A stretch of DNA of 64,000 bases from contig JAVHZZ010000003.1 of assembly GCA_036250195.1 (NCBI GenBank), forward strand, positions 34,812,335-34,876,334, written 5' to 3'. How positions within the stretch are numbered: the stretch's first letter is position 1; every line of letters begins with the position of its first letter. Shown one piece after another: positions 34,788 to 44,990 of the stretch. The notes under the pieces are model-generated. The model did not search any database, was not told the origin of the DNA, and saw only the letters and a program-made list of their open reading frames with translations. This stretch comes from Mixophyes australis (Eukaryota; Chordata; Amphibia; Anura; Limnodynastidae). A program made the translations under genes and the position numbers.

Positions 34788-34917
34788 ATGGCAACAAATA
34801 AAACGTTACTTGATTATTATGGCCTTATTCCGATGTTTGACAGAGGTGAAGACATATTTATTTCTAAACTTTCAAAAGAAGCTGATATCATTTCTGGATT
34901 ATACCTGTTGATCATTG
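34788..34917 (+). CDS. OPN5: First coding exon of an OPN5-group opsin (neuropsin-like), partial
   Basis: OPN5 opsins are retinal-binding seven-helix receptors of the plasma membrane, violet/UV-sensitive in vertebrates. The exon encodes residues 1-43 and the first base of Gly44, then a donor GTAAGG at 34,918. The motif SKLSKEADIISGLYLLIIG aligns with the end of the OPN5 N-terminal tail and the start of helix 1. Total length to that glycine also equals that of mammalian OPN5 as I recall it. The Asn4-Lys-Thr glycosylation site sits at the family position. An in-frame TGA at 34,779 fixes the start. A pyrimidine-rich acceptor ending CCACAG precedes 34,765, implying an upstream non-coding exon. Exon 2 (rest of helix 1) was not found downstream, so intron 1 would exceed 29 kb. 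Which OPN5 paralogue this is cannot be decided from 43 residues. Confidence 0.68.
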
Positions 34918-36160
34918 GTAAGGTTTTTCATCTTCCTACAAATATATATGACAGCCTGTATGTACTTATACTTTAAAGCCTGGTATCCCTGGCACTTGTA
35001 GACTCCATGTTCTGTCCTTGAGTATGAGTTACTTGAACAACACAGCAGTATATGACATTGAGGCAAGAGCACTTTGTTGCCTCCCGCTACGGATCCTGTA
35101 CCCCAGTGCCTTCTAGCATTAAGTTCACTTCCCATAACTGCAATATTAGGCACCTGGGGCGATGAATAAGCTGCCGCAGAGGATTCGGGAAGCAGTCAAT
35201 TAACAATAAGTTAATAGCCTGCTTCCGAGCTTTGCTAACCATTCATCACTTAGAGATAGATGAATTGATTCACATATGACTTGCTGAATTGGCCCAGATT
35301 TGCCCAAAATCGCCCGAATAATTCACACCTCCTGGAGATTCAGGCCAATAATAGTGTATGGAATGCTAATAAGCCAATAAACAATGGTCAAGAAATGTTA
35401 GACGTCTATAGCATTAAAAAAGGAGCGCACAGCCTCTCTGGCACTCATTCTTCTGGCTTGTACTAAGGAAGAACACCTGTGAATGCTACAGTTTGTGCCT
35501 GTAACTTGTGACATGAGCTGTGTCTTGTCAAGGGATGATAAGGACAAACATTTACTCTTGGCTCATGCTCAAAGGTGGTCAGATGTGAGGAAGAAAATTT
35601 ACCATAAGGCAATAAGTCTAATTCTTGCATGTGCAATCGAGGTACAAAATCAAATCTCCTAATGGTGCAAGGTAAGCAAAGAATAGAAAATATACTTAAA
35701 CAAGCCACATTGCTAATTACATTGTACAAGAAAAGAAGCAATGCTAATGTCAGTGGTAATGAAGCAAAATAAAAATAGTGCTGCTGCATCCTCATCCCCA
35801 TAAGCATCCAAATTATGCCTTTAAGCATTAGGGACCTGATGCTGAGTAGGATCTTTGTCTATTTGTGCAGCGTTAAATCCGCAAATATGTACTGCGCATG
35901 CCCAAAAAAACAAGCCGAACACATATGTGAGTATGCAGAGTTGCATGGGTCTGCATTTGCTACACCTTACGATTGGAGAGGTGGATTGAGGGAGGGAAGT
36001 TTTCAGATTCTGGTGATATAGCCCAGCAGAATGAAATTGCATAAGACAACCTATTTTTAGAGACTGCTCGTAAACTTGTGTCAAGTGCGACGGTGAAGAG
36101 GTATAGTCATGCAACTAGATGCAGCTGTCATTCAGCAAGCACCTAATAAGTGAAAAGAAA
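34918..36160. other. Putative opsin intron 1, proximal part
   Basis: No exon recognised. It contains copy B of the dispersed repeat at 35,700-35,812. The open frames here have no recognised domain. Confidence 0.45.
35700..35812 (-). repeat. Dispersed repeat block, copy B
   Basis: Partner of 34,235-34,345 in the same orientation. It is about 80 to 85 percent alike by eye and flanked by unrelated sequence. Confidence 0.6.
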
Positions 36161-36172
36161 AATTGGCTGCTC

Positions 36173-36662
36173 CACCGGGTGGGGTACGGCATATCGATGC
36201 CGAGTACCCCGACAAGACTTACCCCGACATGAGGAGTTCGAAGGGATCCTTCCCGACCATCAGCGATGATGACTCCTCTTCAAAGCTACTACACCCAATC
36301 ACGATCAAGTAACAAGCTGGCTCCACTTCATGACGTCATTCACCATGGCGACGGTATTATCGCTGTTGTTAAGGGGGTAATGTAAGTATGCACCCATGTA
36401 CAATGTAGAAGGCTTTATAAACTACATTGTACATGGGAACATACTTACATTACCCCCTTAACAACAGTGATAATACCATCGCCATGGTGAATGACGTCAT
36501 GAAGTGGAGCCAGCTTGTTACTTGATCGTGATTGGGTGAAGTCGCTTGGAAGCAGAGTCGTCATAGCTGACGGTCGGGAAGGAGCACTTCGGAGTCCTCA
36601 TGTCGGGGTAAGTCTTGTCAGGGTAGTCATCATCGATATGCTGACTACCACCGACTCCACCA
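36173..36662. mobile_element. Near-perfect long palindrome (fold-back element)
   Basis: Two arms of about 235 bp are separated by only 13 bp (36,409-36,421). CCCATGTACAATGTAG (36,393-36,408) pairs with CTACATTGTACATGGG (36,422-36,437). The pairing continues outward through GACGTCATTCACCATGGCGA, CACGATCAAGTAACAAGC and CCCCGACAAGACTTACCCCG to CATATCGATG near the ends. The inner two thirds are almost identical and the outer part more diverged. No protein is encoded and no target duplication could be set. Confidence 0.85.
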
Positions 36663-36938
36663 ACTGCGTCTGAGAGGCACAATGTTCCCCACACCTTTAA
36701 CTACTCCAAAATATTATACTATGTACATTCATGACCAAAGGTTTTGAGAATGACACAAGTATTGGTTTTCACAAAGTTTGCTGCTTCAGTGTTTTCAGAC
36801 CTTTTTGTCAGATGTTGCTATGGTATACTGAAATAAAATTACAAGCATTTCATAAATGTCAAAAGCTTTTATTGACAATTACATTAAGTTTATGCAAAGG
36901 GTCATTATTTGCAGTGTTCACCCTTCTTTTTGAAGACC

Positions 36939-37687
36939 TCTGCAATTCGCCCTGACATGCTCTTAATCAACTTCTGGGCCACATACTGACTTATGGCCGC
37001 CCATTCTTGCCTAATTAATGCTTGGAGTTTTTCAGAATTTGTGGGTTTTTGTTTGTCCACCCGCCTCTTGAGGACTGCCCACAAGTTCTCAATGGGATTA
37101 AGGTCTAGGGAGATTCCTGGTCATGGACCCAAAATTTTGATGTTTTGATCTCCGAGCCACTTAGCTATCACTTTTGCCTTATGACATGGTGCTTCATCAT
37201 GCTGGAAAAGGTATTGTACATCACCAAACTGTTCTTGGATGGTTGGGAGAAGTTGCTCTTGGAGGATGTTTTGGTACCATTCTTTATTCATGGCTGTGTT
37301 CTTAGGCAAAATTGTGAGTGAGCTCACTCCCTTGGCTGAAAAGCAACCCCACACATGAATGGTCTCAGGATGCTTTACTGTTGGCATGACACAGGACTGA
37401 TGGTAGCGCTCACCTTTTCTTCTCCGGACAAGCGTTTTTTCCAGATGCCACAAACAATTTGAAAGGGGATTCATCAGAGAAAATTACTTTACCCCAGTCC
37501 TCAGCAGTCCAATCCCTGTACCTTTTGCAGAATATCAGTCTGTCCCTGATGTTTTTCCTGGAGAGAAGTGGCTTCTTTGTTGGCCTTCTTGACACCAGGC
37601 CATCCTCCAAAAGTCTTCGCCTCACTGTGCGTGCAGATGCACACACACCTGTCTGCTGCCATTCCTGAGCAAGCTCTGCACTGGTTG
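36939..37687 (-). pseudogene. Tc1-type transposase, N-terminally truncated
   Basis: The minus strand reads a Tc1 transposase without its N-terminal DNA-binding part. It starts at about SAELAQEWQQTGVCASARTV near 37,680. WTAEDWGKVIFSDESPF has the first catalytic aspartate (about 37,485). WGCFSAKGVSSLTILPKNTA follows. QHDEAPCHKAKVIAKWLGDQ has the second aspartate (about 37,205). After a stop near 37,121, the rest of the catalytic region is present as decayed sequence down to about 36,939. At least two disruptions make it non-functional. Upstream of 37,688 the frame runs into the antisense of the right arm, so the first residues of that frame are spurious. Confidence 0.82.
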
Positions 37688-37701
37688 GAGTGAGCTCACT
37701 C

Positions 37702-38103
37702 ACAGTTTTGTCTAATAACACAGCCATGAATAAAAAAAGGTACCAAAACTTCCTCCAAGAGCAACTTCTCGCAACCATCCAAGAACAGTTTGGTGATGAA
37801 CAATGCTTTTTTCAGCACCTTGCCATAAGGAAAGAGTGATAAATAAGTGGCTCGGGGATCAAAACATCGAAATTTTGGGTTCATGGCCATGAAACTCCCC
37901 AGACCTTAATCCTATTTAAAACTTATGGTCAATATTCAAGAGGTGGGTGGACAAACAAAAACCTACAAATTTTGACAAACTCCAAGCATTGATTAGGCAA
38001 GAATGGGCGGCCATCAGTCAGTATGTGGCACAGAAGTTGATTGACAGCATGCACAGGCGAATTACAGAGGTCTTCAAACAGAAGAGTCAACACTGCAAAT
38101 ATT
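37702..38103 (+). pseudogene. Duplicate 3-prime half of the Tc1 transposase in the right arm
   Basis: The plus strand reads a diverged second copy of the C-terminal half: NTAMNKKRYQNFLQEQLLAT, IQEQFGDEQ, then through stops to ALIRQEWAAISQ-like and IDSMHRRITEV-like remnants. The second catalytic aspartate region is destroyed by a deletion and frameshift around 37,800-37,830. Confidence 0.75.
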
Positions 38104-38464
38104 GATTTGCATAAACTTAATGTAACTGACAATAAAAGCCTTTGACACTTATGAAATGCTTGTAATCTTACTTCAGTATACCATAGCAACATCTGACAAA
38201 GACGTCTAAAAACACTCAAACAGCAAACTTTGTGAAAACCAATATTTGTGTCATTCTCAAATCCTTTGGCCATGACTGTATACAAAGTTTAATTTATTAT
38301 AGCAGTGGTTCCCAAACTTTTGCAGTTCACGGCACCCTTAGAGTCTCCAAATTTTTTCAAGGCACCCCTCCAAAATAATTACTGAGCAGTCCTGTTTTAG
38401 AAGTAGTTGGGTCAAAAAATTTTAATAAGTATTTAGGTCAGGACAGAAATACTTATTTAGTTGT

Positions 38465-40200
38465 ATGCAAAAATGCCCCCTCTACATCCAGACACACTGC
38501 CCCCTCTGCATTCAGTCACTCTGCCCCCTCTTACGCTGCCCCCTCTGATGCTGCCCCCTCTGCCCCCTCTGACTGCCCTCTGTCACGCTGTCCCCCTCCT
38601 CTGTCACGCTGTCCTCCTCCTCTGCCCTCTGTCACGCTGTCCTCCTCCTCTGCCCTCTGTCACGCTGTACCCCTCATCTGCCCTCTGTCCCCCTCCTCTG
38701 CCCTCTGTCACACTGTCCCCCTCCTCTGTCACACTTTCCCCCTCCTCTGCCCTCTGTCACACTTCCCCCTCTGCATCCAGTCACTCTGCCCCCTCTCACG
38801 CTGCCCTCTCTGCCCTCTGTCACCTCTCACTGCCCTCTGTCACGCTGTCCCCCTCCTCTGTCACGCTGTCCCCCTCCTCTGCCCTCTGTCACGCTGTACC
38901 CCTCCTCTGCCCTCTGTCCCCCTCCTCTGCCCTCTGTCACACTGCCCCCTCTGCATCCAGGCACTCTGCCCCCTCTGCAGCCCTCTGTCACGCTGCCCCC
39001 CTCTGCAGCCCTCTGTCACTCTGCTGCCCTCTGTCACTCTGCTGCCCACGGCCCCCCTCTGCTGCCCGCTGCCCCCTCTGCTTCCCTGCTGTCCTCCTCT
39101 GCTGCCCCGCTGTGCTCCTCTGCTGCCCTCTGTCCTGCTCCTCTGCCCTCTGTCACGCTGTCCTCCTCCTCTGCCCTCTGTCACGCTGTACTCCTCATCT
39201 GCCCTCTGTCCCCCTCCTCTGCCCTCTGTCACACTGTCCCCCTCCTCTGTCACACTTTCCCCCTCCTCTGCCCTCTGTCACACTTCCCCCTCTGCATCCA
39301 GTCACTCTGCCCCCTCTCACGCTGCCCCCTCTGCCCTCTGTCACCTCTCACTGCCCTCTGTCACGCTGTCCCCCTCCTCTGTCACGCTGTCCCCCTCCTC
39401 TGCCCTCTGTCACGCTGTACCCCTCCTCTGCCCTCTGTCACACTGCCCCCTCTGCATCCAGGCACTCTGCCCCCTTTGCCCCCAGGCACTCTGCCCCCTC
39501 TGCAGCCGTCTGTCACGCTGCCCCCCTCTGCAGCCCTCTGTCACTCTGCTGCCCTCTGTCACTCTGCTGCCCACTGCCCCCCTCTGCTGCCCGCTGCCCC
39601 CCTCTGCTTCCCTGCTGTCCTCCTCTACTGCCCCGCTGTCCTCCTCTGCTGCCCTCTGTCCTCCTCTGCTGCCCTCTGTCCTCCTCTGCTGCCATATGTC
39701 CTCCTCTGCTGCCCTCTGTCCTTTTCTGCTGCCCTATGTCCTCCTCTACTGCCCTATGTCCTCCTCTGCTTCCCGCTGTCCTCCTCTGCTGCCCTCTGTC
39801 CTCCTCTGCTGCCCTCTGTCACTCTGCTGCCTGCTGCCCCCCTCTGCTTCCCTGCTGTCCTCCTCTGCTGCCCCGCTGTCCTCCTCTGCTGCCCTCTGTC
39901 CTCCTCTGCTGCCCTCTGTCCTCCTCTGCTGCACTCTGTCACTCTGCTGCCCGCTGCCCCCCTCTGCTTCCCTGCTGTCCTCCTCTGCTGCCCTATGTCC
40001 TCCTCTGCTGCCCTATGTCCTCCTCTGCTGCCCTCTGTCCTCCTCTGCTGCCCTCTGTCCTCCTCTGCTGCCCTATGTCCTCCTCTGCTTCCCACTGTCC
40101 TCTGTCCTCCTCTGCTTCCCGCTGTCCTCCTCTGCTTCTCGCTGTCCTCCTCCGCTGCCCGCTGTCCTCCTCCACTTCCCGCTGTCCTCCTCTGCTTCTC
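38465..40200 (+). repeat. C/T-rich minisatellite inside the hAT element
   Basis: It is built of CTGCCCTCTGTCACGCTGTC, CCCCTCCTCTG and CTGCCCCCTCTG modules. From about 39,640 it is a regular 20-bp unit, CTGCCCTCTGTCCTCCTCTG. A block of about 530 bp (38,600-39,130) is repeated at 39,160-39,680. Long plus-strand leucine/proline/serine frames and the minus-strand GGQ-rich frames are artefacts. Confidence 0.9.
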
Positions 40201-40392
40201 CCAGCCATAAAATAAAGAAAGAGCACATAAACTTACCAATCCGCCGGGCGCCGGGACCCAGCAGCCTCCTCTCTCCCGCAGCTGTCACTGACATCGATAT
40301 TCAGTGACAGCTGCGGGAGAGAGGAGGCTGCTGAGTCCCGGCGCCCGGCGGATTGGTAAGTTTATGTGCTCTTTCTTTTTTTTTATGGCTGG
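40201..40392. repeat. Internal hairpin of the 38.3-kb hAT element
   Basis: The 91-bp arms (40,201-40,291 and 40,301-40,392) are almost perfect complements around a 9-bp loop (CATCGATAT). The loop-proximal part reads AGCTGTCACTGA and TCAGTGACAGCT. Each arm carries GGTAAGT reading outward (complement at 40,231-40,237; direct at 40,355-40,361). Confidence 0.88.
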
Positions 40393-40468
40393 CCCGCAGC
40401 ACCCCAGTGACAGCGCCGCGGCACCCCTGGGAGCTGCGGCGCACAGTTTGGGAACCGCCGTATTATAG

Positions 40469-41685
40469 GCTAAGATAAATTGATAACACATACATGACAG
40501 TGCAATGGCTGCTGGTTCTTCATCAACTTACAAGCAAATGGCACGAAAGTTCCGAATTCAAGAAGTAAAAGCCATAACCATTGCAAGACAAAAATGTTAG
40601 CCTTTTTTCAGTGTGACATTGAAAATATGGCAATGGTCATGTGTTTGTATGTGCACAAAGGTTTTGCGATCCAACATATGAAAATGCATCACAATCACCT
40701 TCTGAAAATTAAACGTAAGACCTAACAAACCAAATGGCAGTTCCAAAAGTAAAAATGTACATTTTGCATCTAGTATTGTCGTTCATGCCGACCGCGATGA
40801 GGGTGATGATGATGTACATATTAATTGTTCTGAGACTTAAGCTGCACATACTGACAATTGGGAAGAGCAAACCGGAATTTCTCGGTCATCATCACTTATT
40901 GTTTGTAATAATTCCACAAGAACATTCCAAAATACATAAGGCTATCACCGCCAACTATCACTGCTGGAAGTATTAGACAGAGAGCAAAACAATGAGCACT
41001 TTCCCTAGAGACACACTTAGCAAAAATGAATGCTTTTAAAGTATTCTTTTCAAGTTTGTTGCTGTAATTTCAGGAACAATGGCTTGTGCAGAACTGAAAT
41101 TGCAACTGTCATTTAAAAAAAAAAGTTTTACCTGCTTTGCATGGGAATACGAATAATCCATTATATTTTCATTTTTAAATTAAAACCCTAGTGCTCACGC
41201 ATGTTGTCCACCCTACTACTCTCACAAAGATTATAGATGACTGAAAGCGGGTGGACTGGGTGAATCAATACGGGGATTGAGCGAATCTAAGAACATTTAG
41301 ATTTGCAATTTAGAAAAGAATAATTTCATTGAGATTTACAAATTTTTTGAACGTAAATTTGGCTGAATTGTGGCAAACAGAATTACTAGGTCTTCATACA
41401 AACCTACTCTAGTAAGAGAGGTCAACTGAACACTATCCGCTGGCCCACGGATCCTCACTTATAGTAAATTACCTGGAGGTAATCCGTATTAGTCTCAATA
41501 CTGATGCGGATGAGAAGGCTGGAATGCTCACCTTACGTAGAACATTAGGTTGTTTTGCTCCTGACAGTCAATGTTTGGAGAGGGATTGATACGAAGACAC
41601 TACAAACAATGTACAGATAGGCCTCTGGCTGCTGAGATATTAATTTGTCATTAAACCAGGCAGTGCAGTCTAAGTAGTGTGCCAT
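40469..41685. other. Unassigned stretch
   Basis: No gene or repeat recognised. Confidence 0.5.
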
Positions 41686-41865
41686 TACCTTGGCCCTTGC
41701 TATGTCATGACGTAATTCGCATTGAATCTTGTTATCAAGGCCCCACCTGCTTCCAAAGAATCCGGGAGGGTGACAAACTCTCCTGGGAGTCCAGTAGAAC
41801 TCCTCAACATCCTGGAGCTTCCCAGACATTCCGGGAGAGCAGGAAAGTGTGTATAGTATGGGCAG
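41686..41865. mobile_element. Degraded CATACTTGCC-family element
   Basis: CCGGGAGGGTGACAAACTCTCCTGG, TCCAG and ACATTCCGGGAGAGCAGGAAAG match the subterminal part of the family. The right end, TATAGTATGGGCA, is diverged. The left end and target duplication are not recognisable. Confidence 0.45.
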
Positions 41866-41945
41866 GTTTAGTGCTTCTTTAAACTCAGGTTAAACAGTAA
41901 TACCATTAATACAGTCATTTAATTAATTTGGCAGCTACTTTATGA

Positions 41946-42205
41946 TGGTAATAATTCTCCAATAAATCCAGATATAGTTTGGAGCCATTATTTAGGCAGA
42001 GAGCAATACACTCCCCGTACTGTTTGTGGGTACGACCATTCTTCTATTATTGGATAAATGATAATATTAATGAAATAATTATCTGGTAGCAATCTGGTGA
42101 TGGTGATAATGCCCCAGCCAACCCACATATAGTGTGGAGTCATTACTCAGGCAGACAACAATACATTCCCTGTACTTTTTGTGGCCATGATCATTTTTTA
42201 ACAAC
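41946..42205 (+). repeat. Diverged tandem duplication, about 158 bp apart
   Basis: Two 95-bp blocks, starting GGTAATAATTCTCCAATAAA and GGTGATAATGCCCCAGCCAA, share GATATAGTTTGGAG..ATTA-, AGGCAGA.A.CAATACA- and CCTGTACT.TTTGTGG-type stretches. Function unknown. Confidence 0.6.
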
Positions 42206-44340
42206 GGAACAATTGAAACTGCCTATATCATAAGTCCACATATTAATAGAAAAGTTTGGTGCAGATACCAATTTTAATTTTACTATTGTGTATACATAAT
42301 ATTTGGTTTTATATTTCACTTATGTTAATCAATTCAATAAAAGTTATAATTTAATATGTAAATTAACCCATCTAAAAATGTTTAATGTAACTGATAGTGC
42401 ATCTTACAAATCAACTTCTCTCTCTTAATTCAAGTATAACTAAGTTTAAGTTTGCACCCCTTATAATAAATATCTAAAAATGTATACATGCTCATTAAAT
42501 ATATGCAAACCGAATGCAAATGTATAAGAAAAATTAAGAAATAGTTCGGATATCAGCTTACTGAAATTTAGTGTCACAATTTCTCTCTTACCTCTTCTAT
42601 TAAATTAATTCCAAAAAGAATAATTTCTGTTTTGATACCACATTGTATTCTGGATTTTTTCCACTTATTTTCGTAAGTATTCATTTTCTTTCACCACCAT
42701 TGATTTATTGCATTTAATCTCCTGCTCCTTCTGATGAGAGACGTCCAAATTCCACATTGGATTGCCTTAATCTCAGCAGGAACTTGCTGTTTGATTTTTG
42801 GCAACTGATAGTTTAAATAGAGAAATAGAAATACAAATACAAATAAATTGCATTTTTGAAAGTAATTTATTTTCATAAGATATGATTAGATACTGCAGAT
42901 AGACTCAAACATTAAAGTGGTTAAAACCTACACATTCGCAGTAGAGATGTGCTAAAGTTTAAAATCATCTCATTTCACATTTGGCTGCAGAATATTGCAG
43001 GTTTCTCGCACAGTTTGGACTTAAGTTTTCATTACGGAATCCCCTCTATTATTATTTACACACAGACTTCTCCCTTATTATACCCCAACCGCAATAGAGA
43101 ACAAAATGAATTGACACACTAAATGGCCCAGCTCTATTTATAGACTATAAATATAGTGCAGAATGCCATTCTGTGAAATGAAAATGCAAATGCAGAACGT
43201 TGCAACTCTGTGGAAGGTCCTGTTCTGCCACAAATCTTGTTTTTCCCAAATCTCTGGTGAGTTGCCTCTGGATGGTTGGCTTGGGAGATTTTTTCAACAG
43301 GTTACAGGGATCTGGATTTCTCCTACCAAAAATACATTGCCTGAGATGTTTGGGAACGGAGTTGCTATGGCACTGCATCAGCCAGCAAAGCCAATTCTTC
43401 TATTGCTTGTGTACAGATCACTACTTTGCACTATTCTAGCATAGGATCTCTATACTGCTACAGGCATCCTGCAGAAGTCATACCTGAGCTTGTGGTTCCA
43501 CGATAGCTGGAAGTTGCCTGCTATACAGTTTACCATACAACTGCTATGTTTCTTACACTATATATATCGTTTTGGGTGGGAGTGTAAATCAGTGTAATTT
43601 ATAGATCTTCTTTGAAGCAAGTTCTCCTCTATCTTCTTTCTTCTCTCTTCCGTTTCTTCTCTCTTCTTTTCTTCTCTTCTCTTCTCTCCTCTTTTCTTCT
43701 CTGTTTTCTGAGCCTCCAGAGATCATAAAGCTTTCATTACAATCTAACTACTTTGGGCCAGGCTGACAGCCATCTATGTGTCATCAAAGCTCTGTATAGT
43801 GCATAAAAAATGGGGCTGAAATGACTTAATGTGGAACAGGCCTAGATGTCAGATGCTCAGCCTGCTCTTGATTCGGCTTCAGAAAGTTTGGCCAGGCTGT
43901 GCGACACTTTGGCTTCTGAGACTCATAGGAAGTAAAGCTCCTTCAAGGTTTATTAAATCCTTACAGATACTCTGGACTGTGGAATGGAATGTGCAGCAGC
44001 ATAATACTGCCAGGGCCTCCTGAATATAATACTCCTTCAGAGTTTATTACATCCAGCCCTCTGGTCCCTTCTGTCATTACACCATTTATATTACACAAAT
44101 GTTTGCTTTGCCTAGTTTTGGACCGTATCTGCACAAGACCAATTCTATTATAAAAAACAGTGTCATAACAGCAGTAACACTGCATATACCATCCATTCAT
44201 CTCATTTGTGGCAGTTCATTATATTACACATACTACTGTATGGAAGCTGATACAATTATTTACACACTTTCTAACATTTCCGATTTGAAAATTTGAACAT
44301 TTTAGATCACACCTCTGATCTGTCTAGATAATATCTCCAA
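42206..44340. other. Unassigned stretch with a CTTCT-type pyrimidine run
   Basis: No gene recognised. A pyrimidine-rich simple sequence (TCTTCTCTTC-type) is at 43,628-43,712. Frames around 43,145-43,444 lack recognised motifs. Confidence 0.45.
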
Positions 44341-44344
44341 ATCA

Positions 44345-44990
44345 TATTATTATTATTATTATTTTTATTATCATAAACTTGTAAGGCACCGTAGCACTAA
44401 GCAGTAGGGAAAACAGGGCCTACATAAAACAGGGACATAAAAGGTAGACAACATAAATACAGATATAAAAACAAAGAGTAGGGATCCCAATTGTAAAGCG
44501 CTACAGATTATGCTGGTACTATATAAATAAATGTTACTAATAGTAATAATAATAATAATAGGGATGGTCCTGCTCATGAGAGAGCTTACAATCTAGAGGA
44601 CAGAACTGAAAAAACAGAAGTGATTGTGGCTCAGGGTGAAGATTGGAACAGGTGTGAGGGTGTATTAGTGTGTTTAGTATAGGTGGGAGTAGAGTAAACT
44701 TTAATAAAGAGATGAGGTTTTCAGAGAGTGTTTAAAGAATTGAATGCTTGGGGAGAGCTTGATTGAGCGTGGTAGGGAATTCCATAAGTGGGGAGCAGCA
44801 CGGGAGAAGTCTTGTAGATGGCAGTGAGAGGTGGTTACTAGAGATGAGGCTAGGTAGATCTCAGAGGATGAGAGGGAGAGTATTTTGAGATGAGATTTGA
44901 GCTATAGGAATGCGTAGTGTTGATGAGGGCTTTGTAGGTAAGTGTGAATTGCATTCAGGAGGACATGGGGAGCAAGTCTAGGGAGTCATT
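44345..44990 (-). mobile_element. L2-type LINE, end of ORF2 and 3-prime tail
   Basis: On the minus strand the C-terminal peptide of an L2/CR1-type reverse-transcriptase ORF is readable: TYKALINT near the start, then DFSRAAPHLWNSLPRSIKLS and FFKHSLKTSLY. GATTGTAAGCTCTCTCATGA, an untranslated tail and ATAAT-type tail repeats at 44,345-44,365 follow. Same family as 61,576-62,228. Confidence 0.75.

Larger units (their letters stand above)
36726..38278. mobile_element. Tc1-type transposon rearranged as a fold-back with two identical ends
   Basis: Both termini carry the same end (CATTCATGACCAAAGGTTTT on the left; the complement of CAGTCATGGCCAAAGGATTT on the right), with TA on each side (36,724-36,725 and 38,279-38,280). 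The left arm, 36,726-37,329, and the right arm, 37,688-38,278, are inverted copies of the 3-prime half of the transposon. Between them is a single-copy 358-bp segment with the middle of the transposase gene. Each arm stops exactly at a 14-bp perfect palindrome, GAGTGAGCTCACTC (37,316-37,329 and 37,688-37,701). The normal 5-prime end is absent. Confidence 0.85.
38303..40460. mobile_element. Non-autonomous hAT element with C/T-rich satellite, CAGYGGTTCCCAAACT ends
   Basis: Left CAGTGGTTCCCAAACT pairs with right AGTTTGGGAACCGCCG. The flanking 8-bp duplication TATTATAG is perfect (38,295-38,302 and 40,461-40,468). GGCACCCCT is also mirrored next to both ends. In order the body has about 160 bp of left subterminal sequence, a long CTGCCCTCTGTC-type satellite, a 190-bp hairpin, and the right end. 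It inserted only 24 bp beyond the end of the fold-back Tc1. No transposase is present. Confidence 0.88.

Noticed and set aside
35463..35828. 121-codon minus-strand frame with a hydrophobic start
   Set aside because: Its hydrophobic part comes from the dispersed repeat also present at 34,235-34,345.
38461..40215. 584-codon and related leucine/proline/serine-rich frames
   Set aside because: Low-complexity products of the C/T-rich satellite inside a hAT element.
43145..43444. Three overlapping 77 to 93-codon frames as an exon
   Set aside because: No domain or splice-bounded pattern recognised, and frames occur on both strands.
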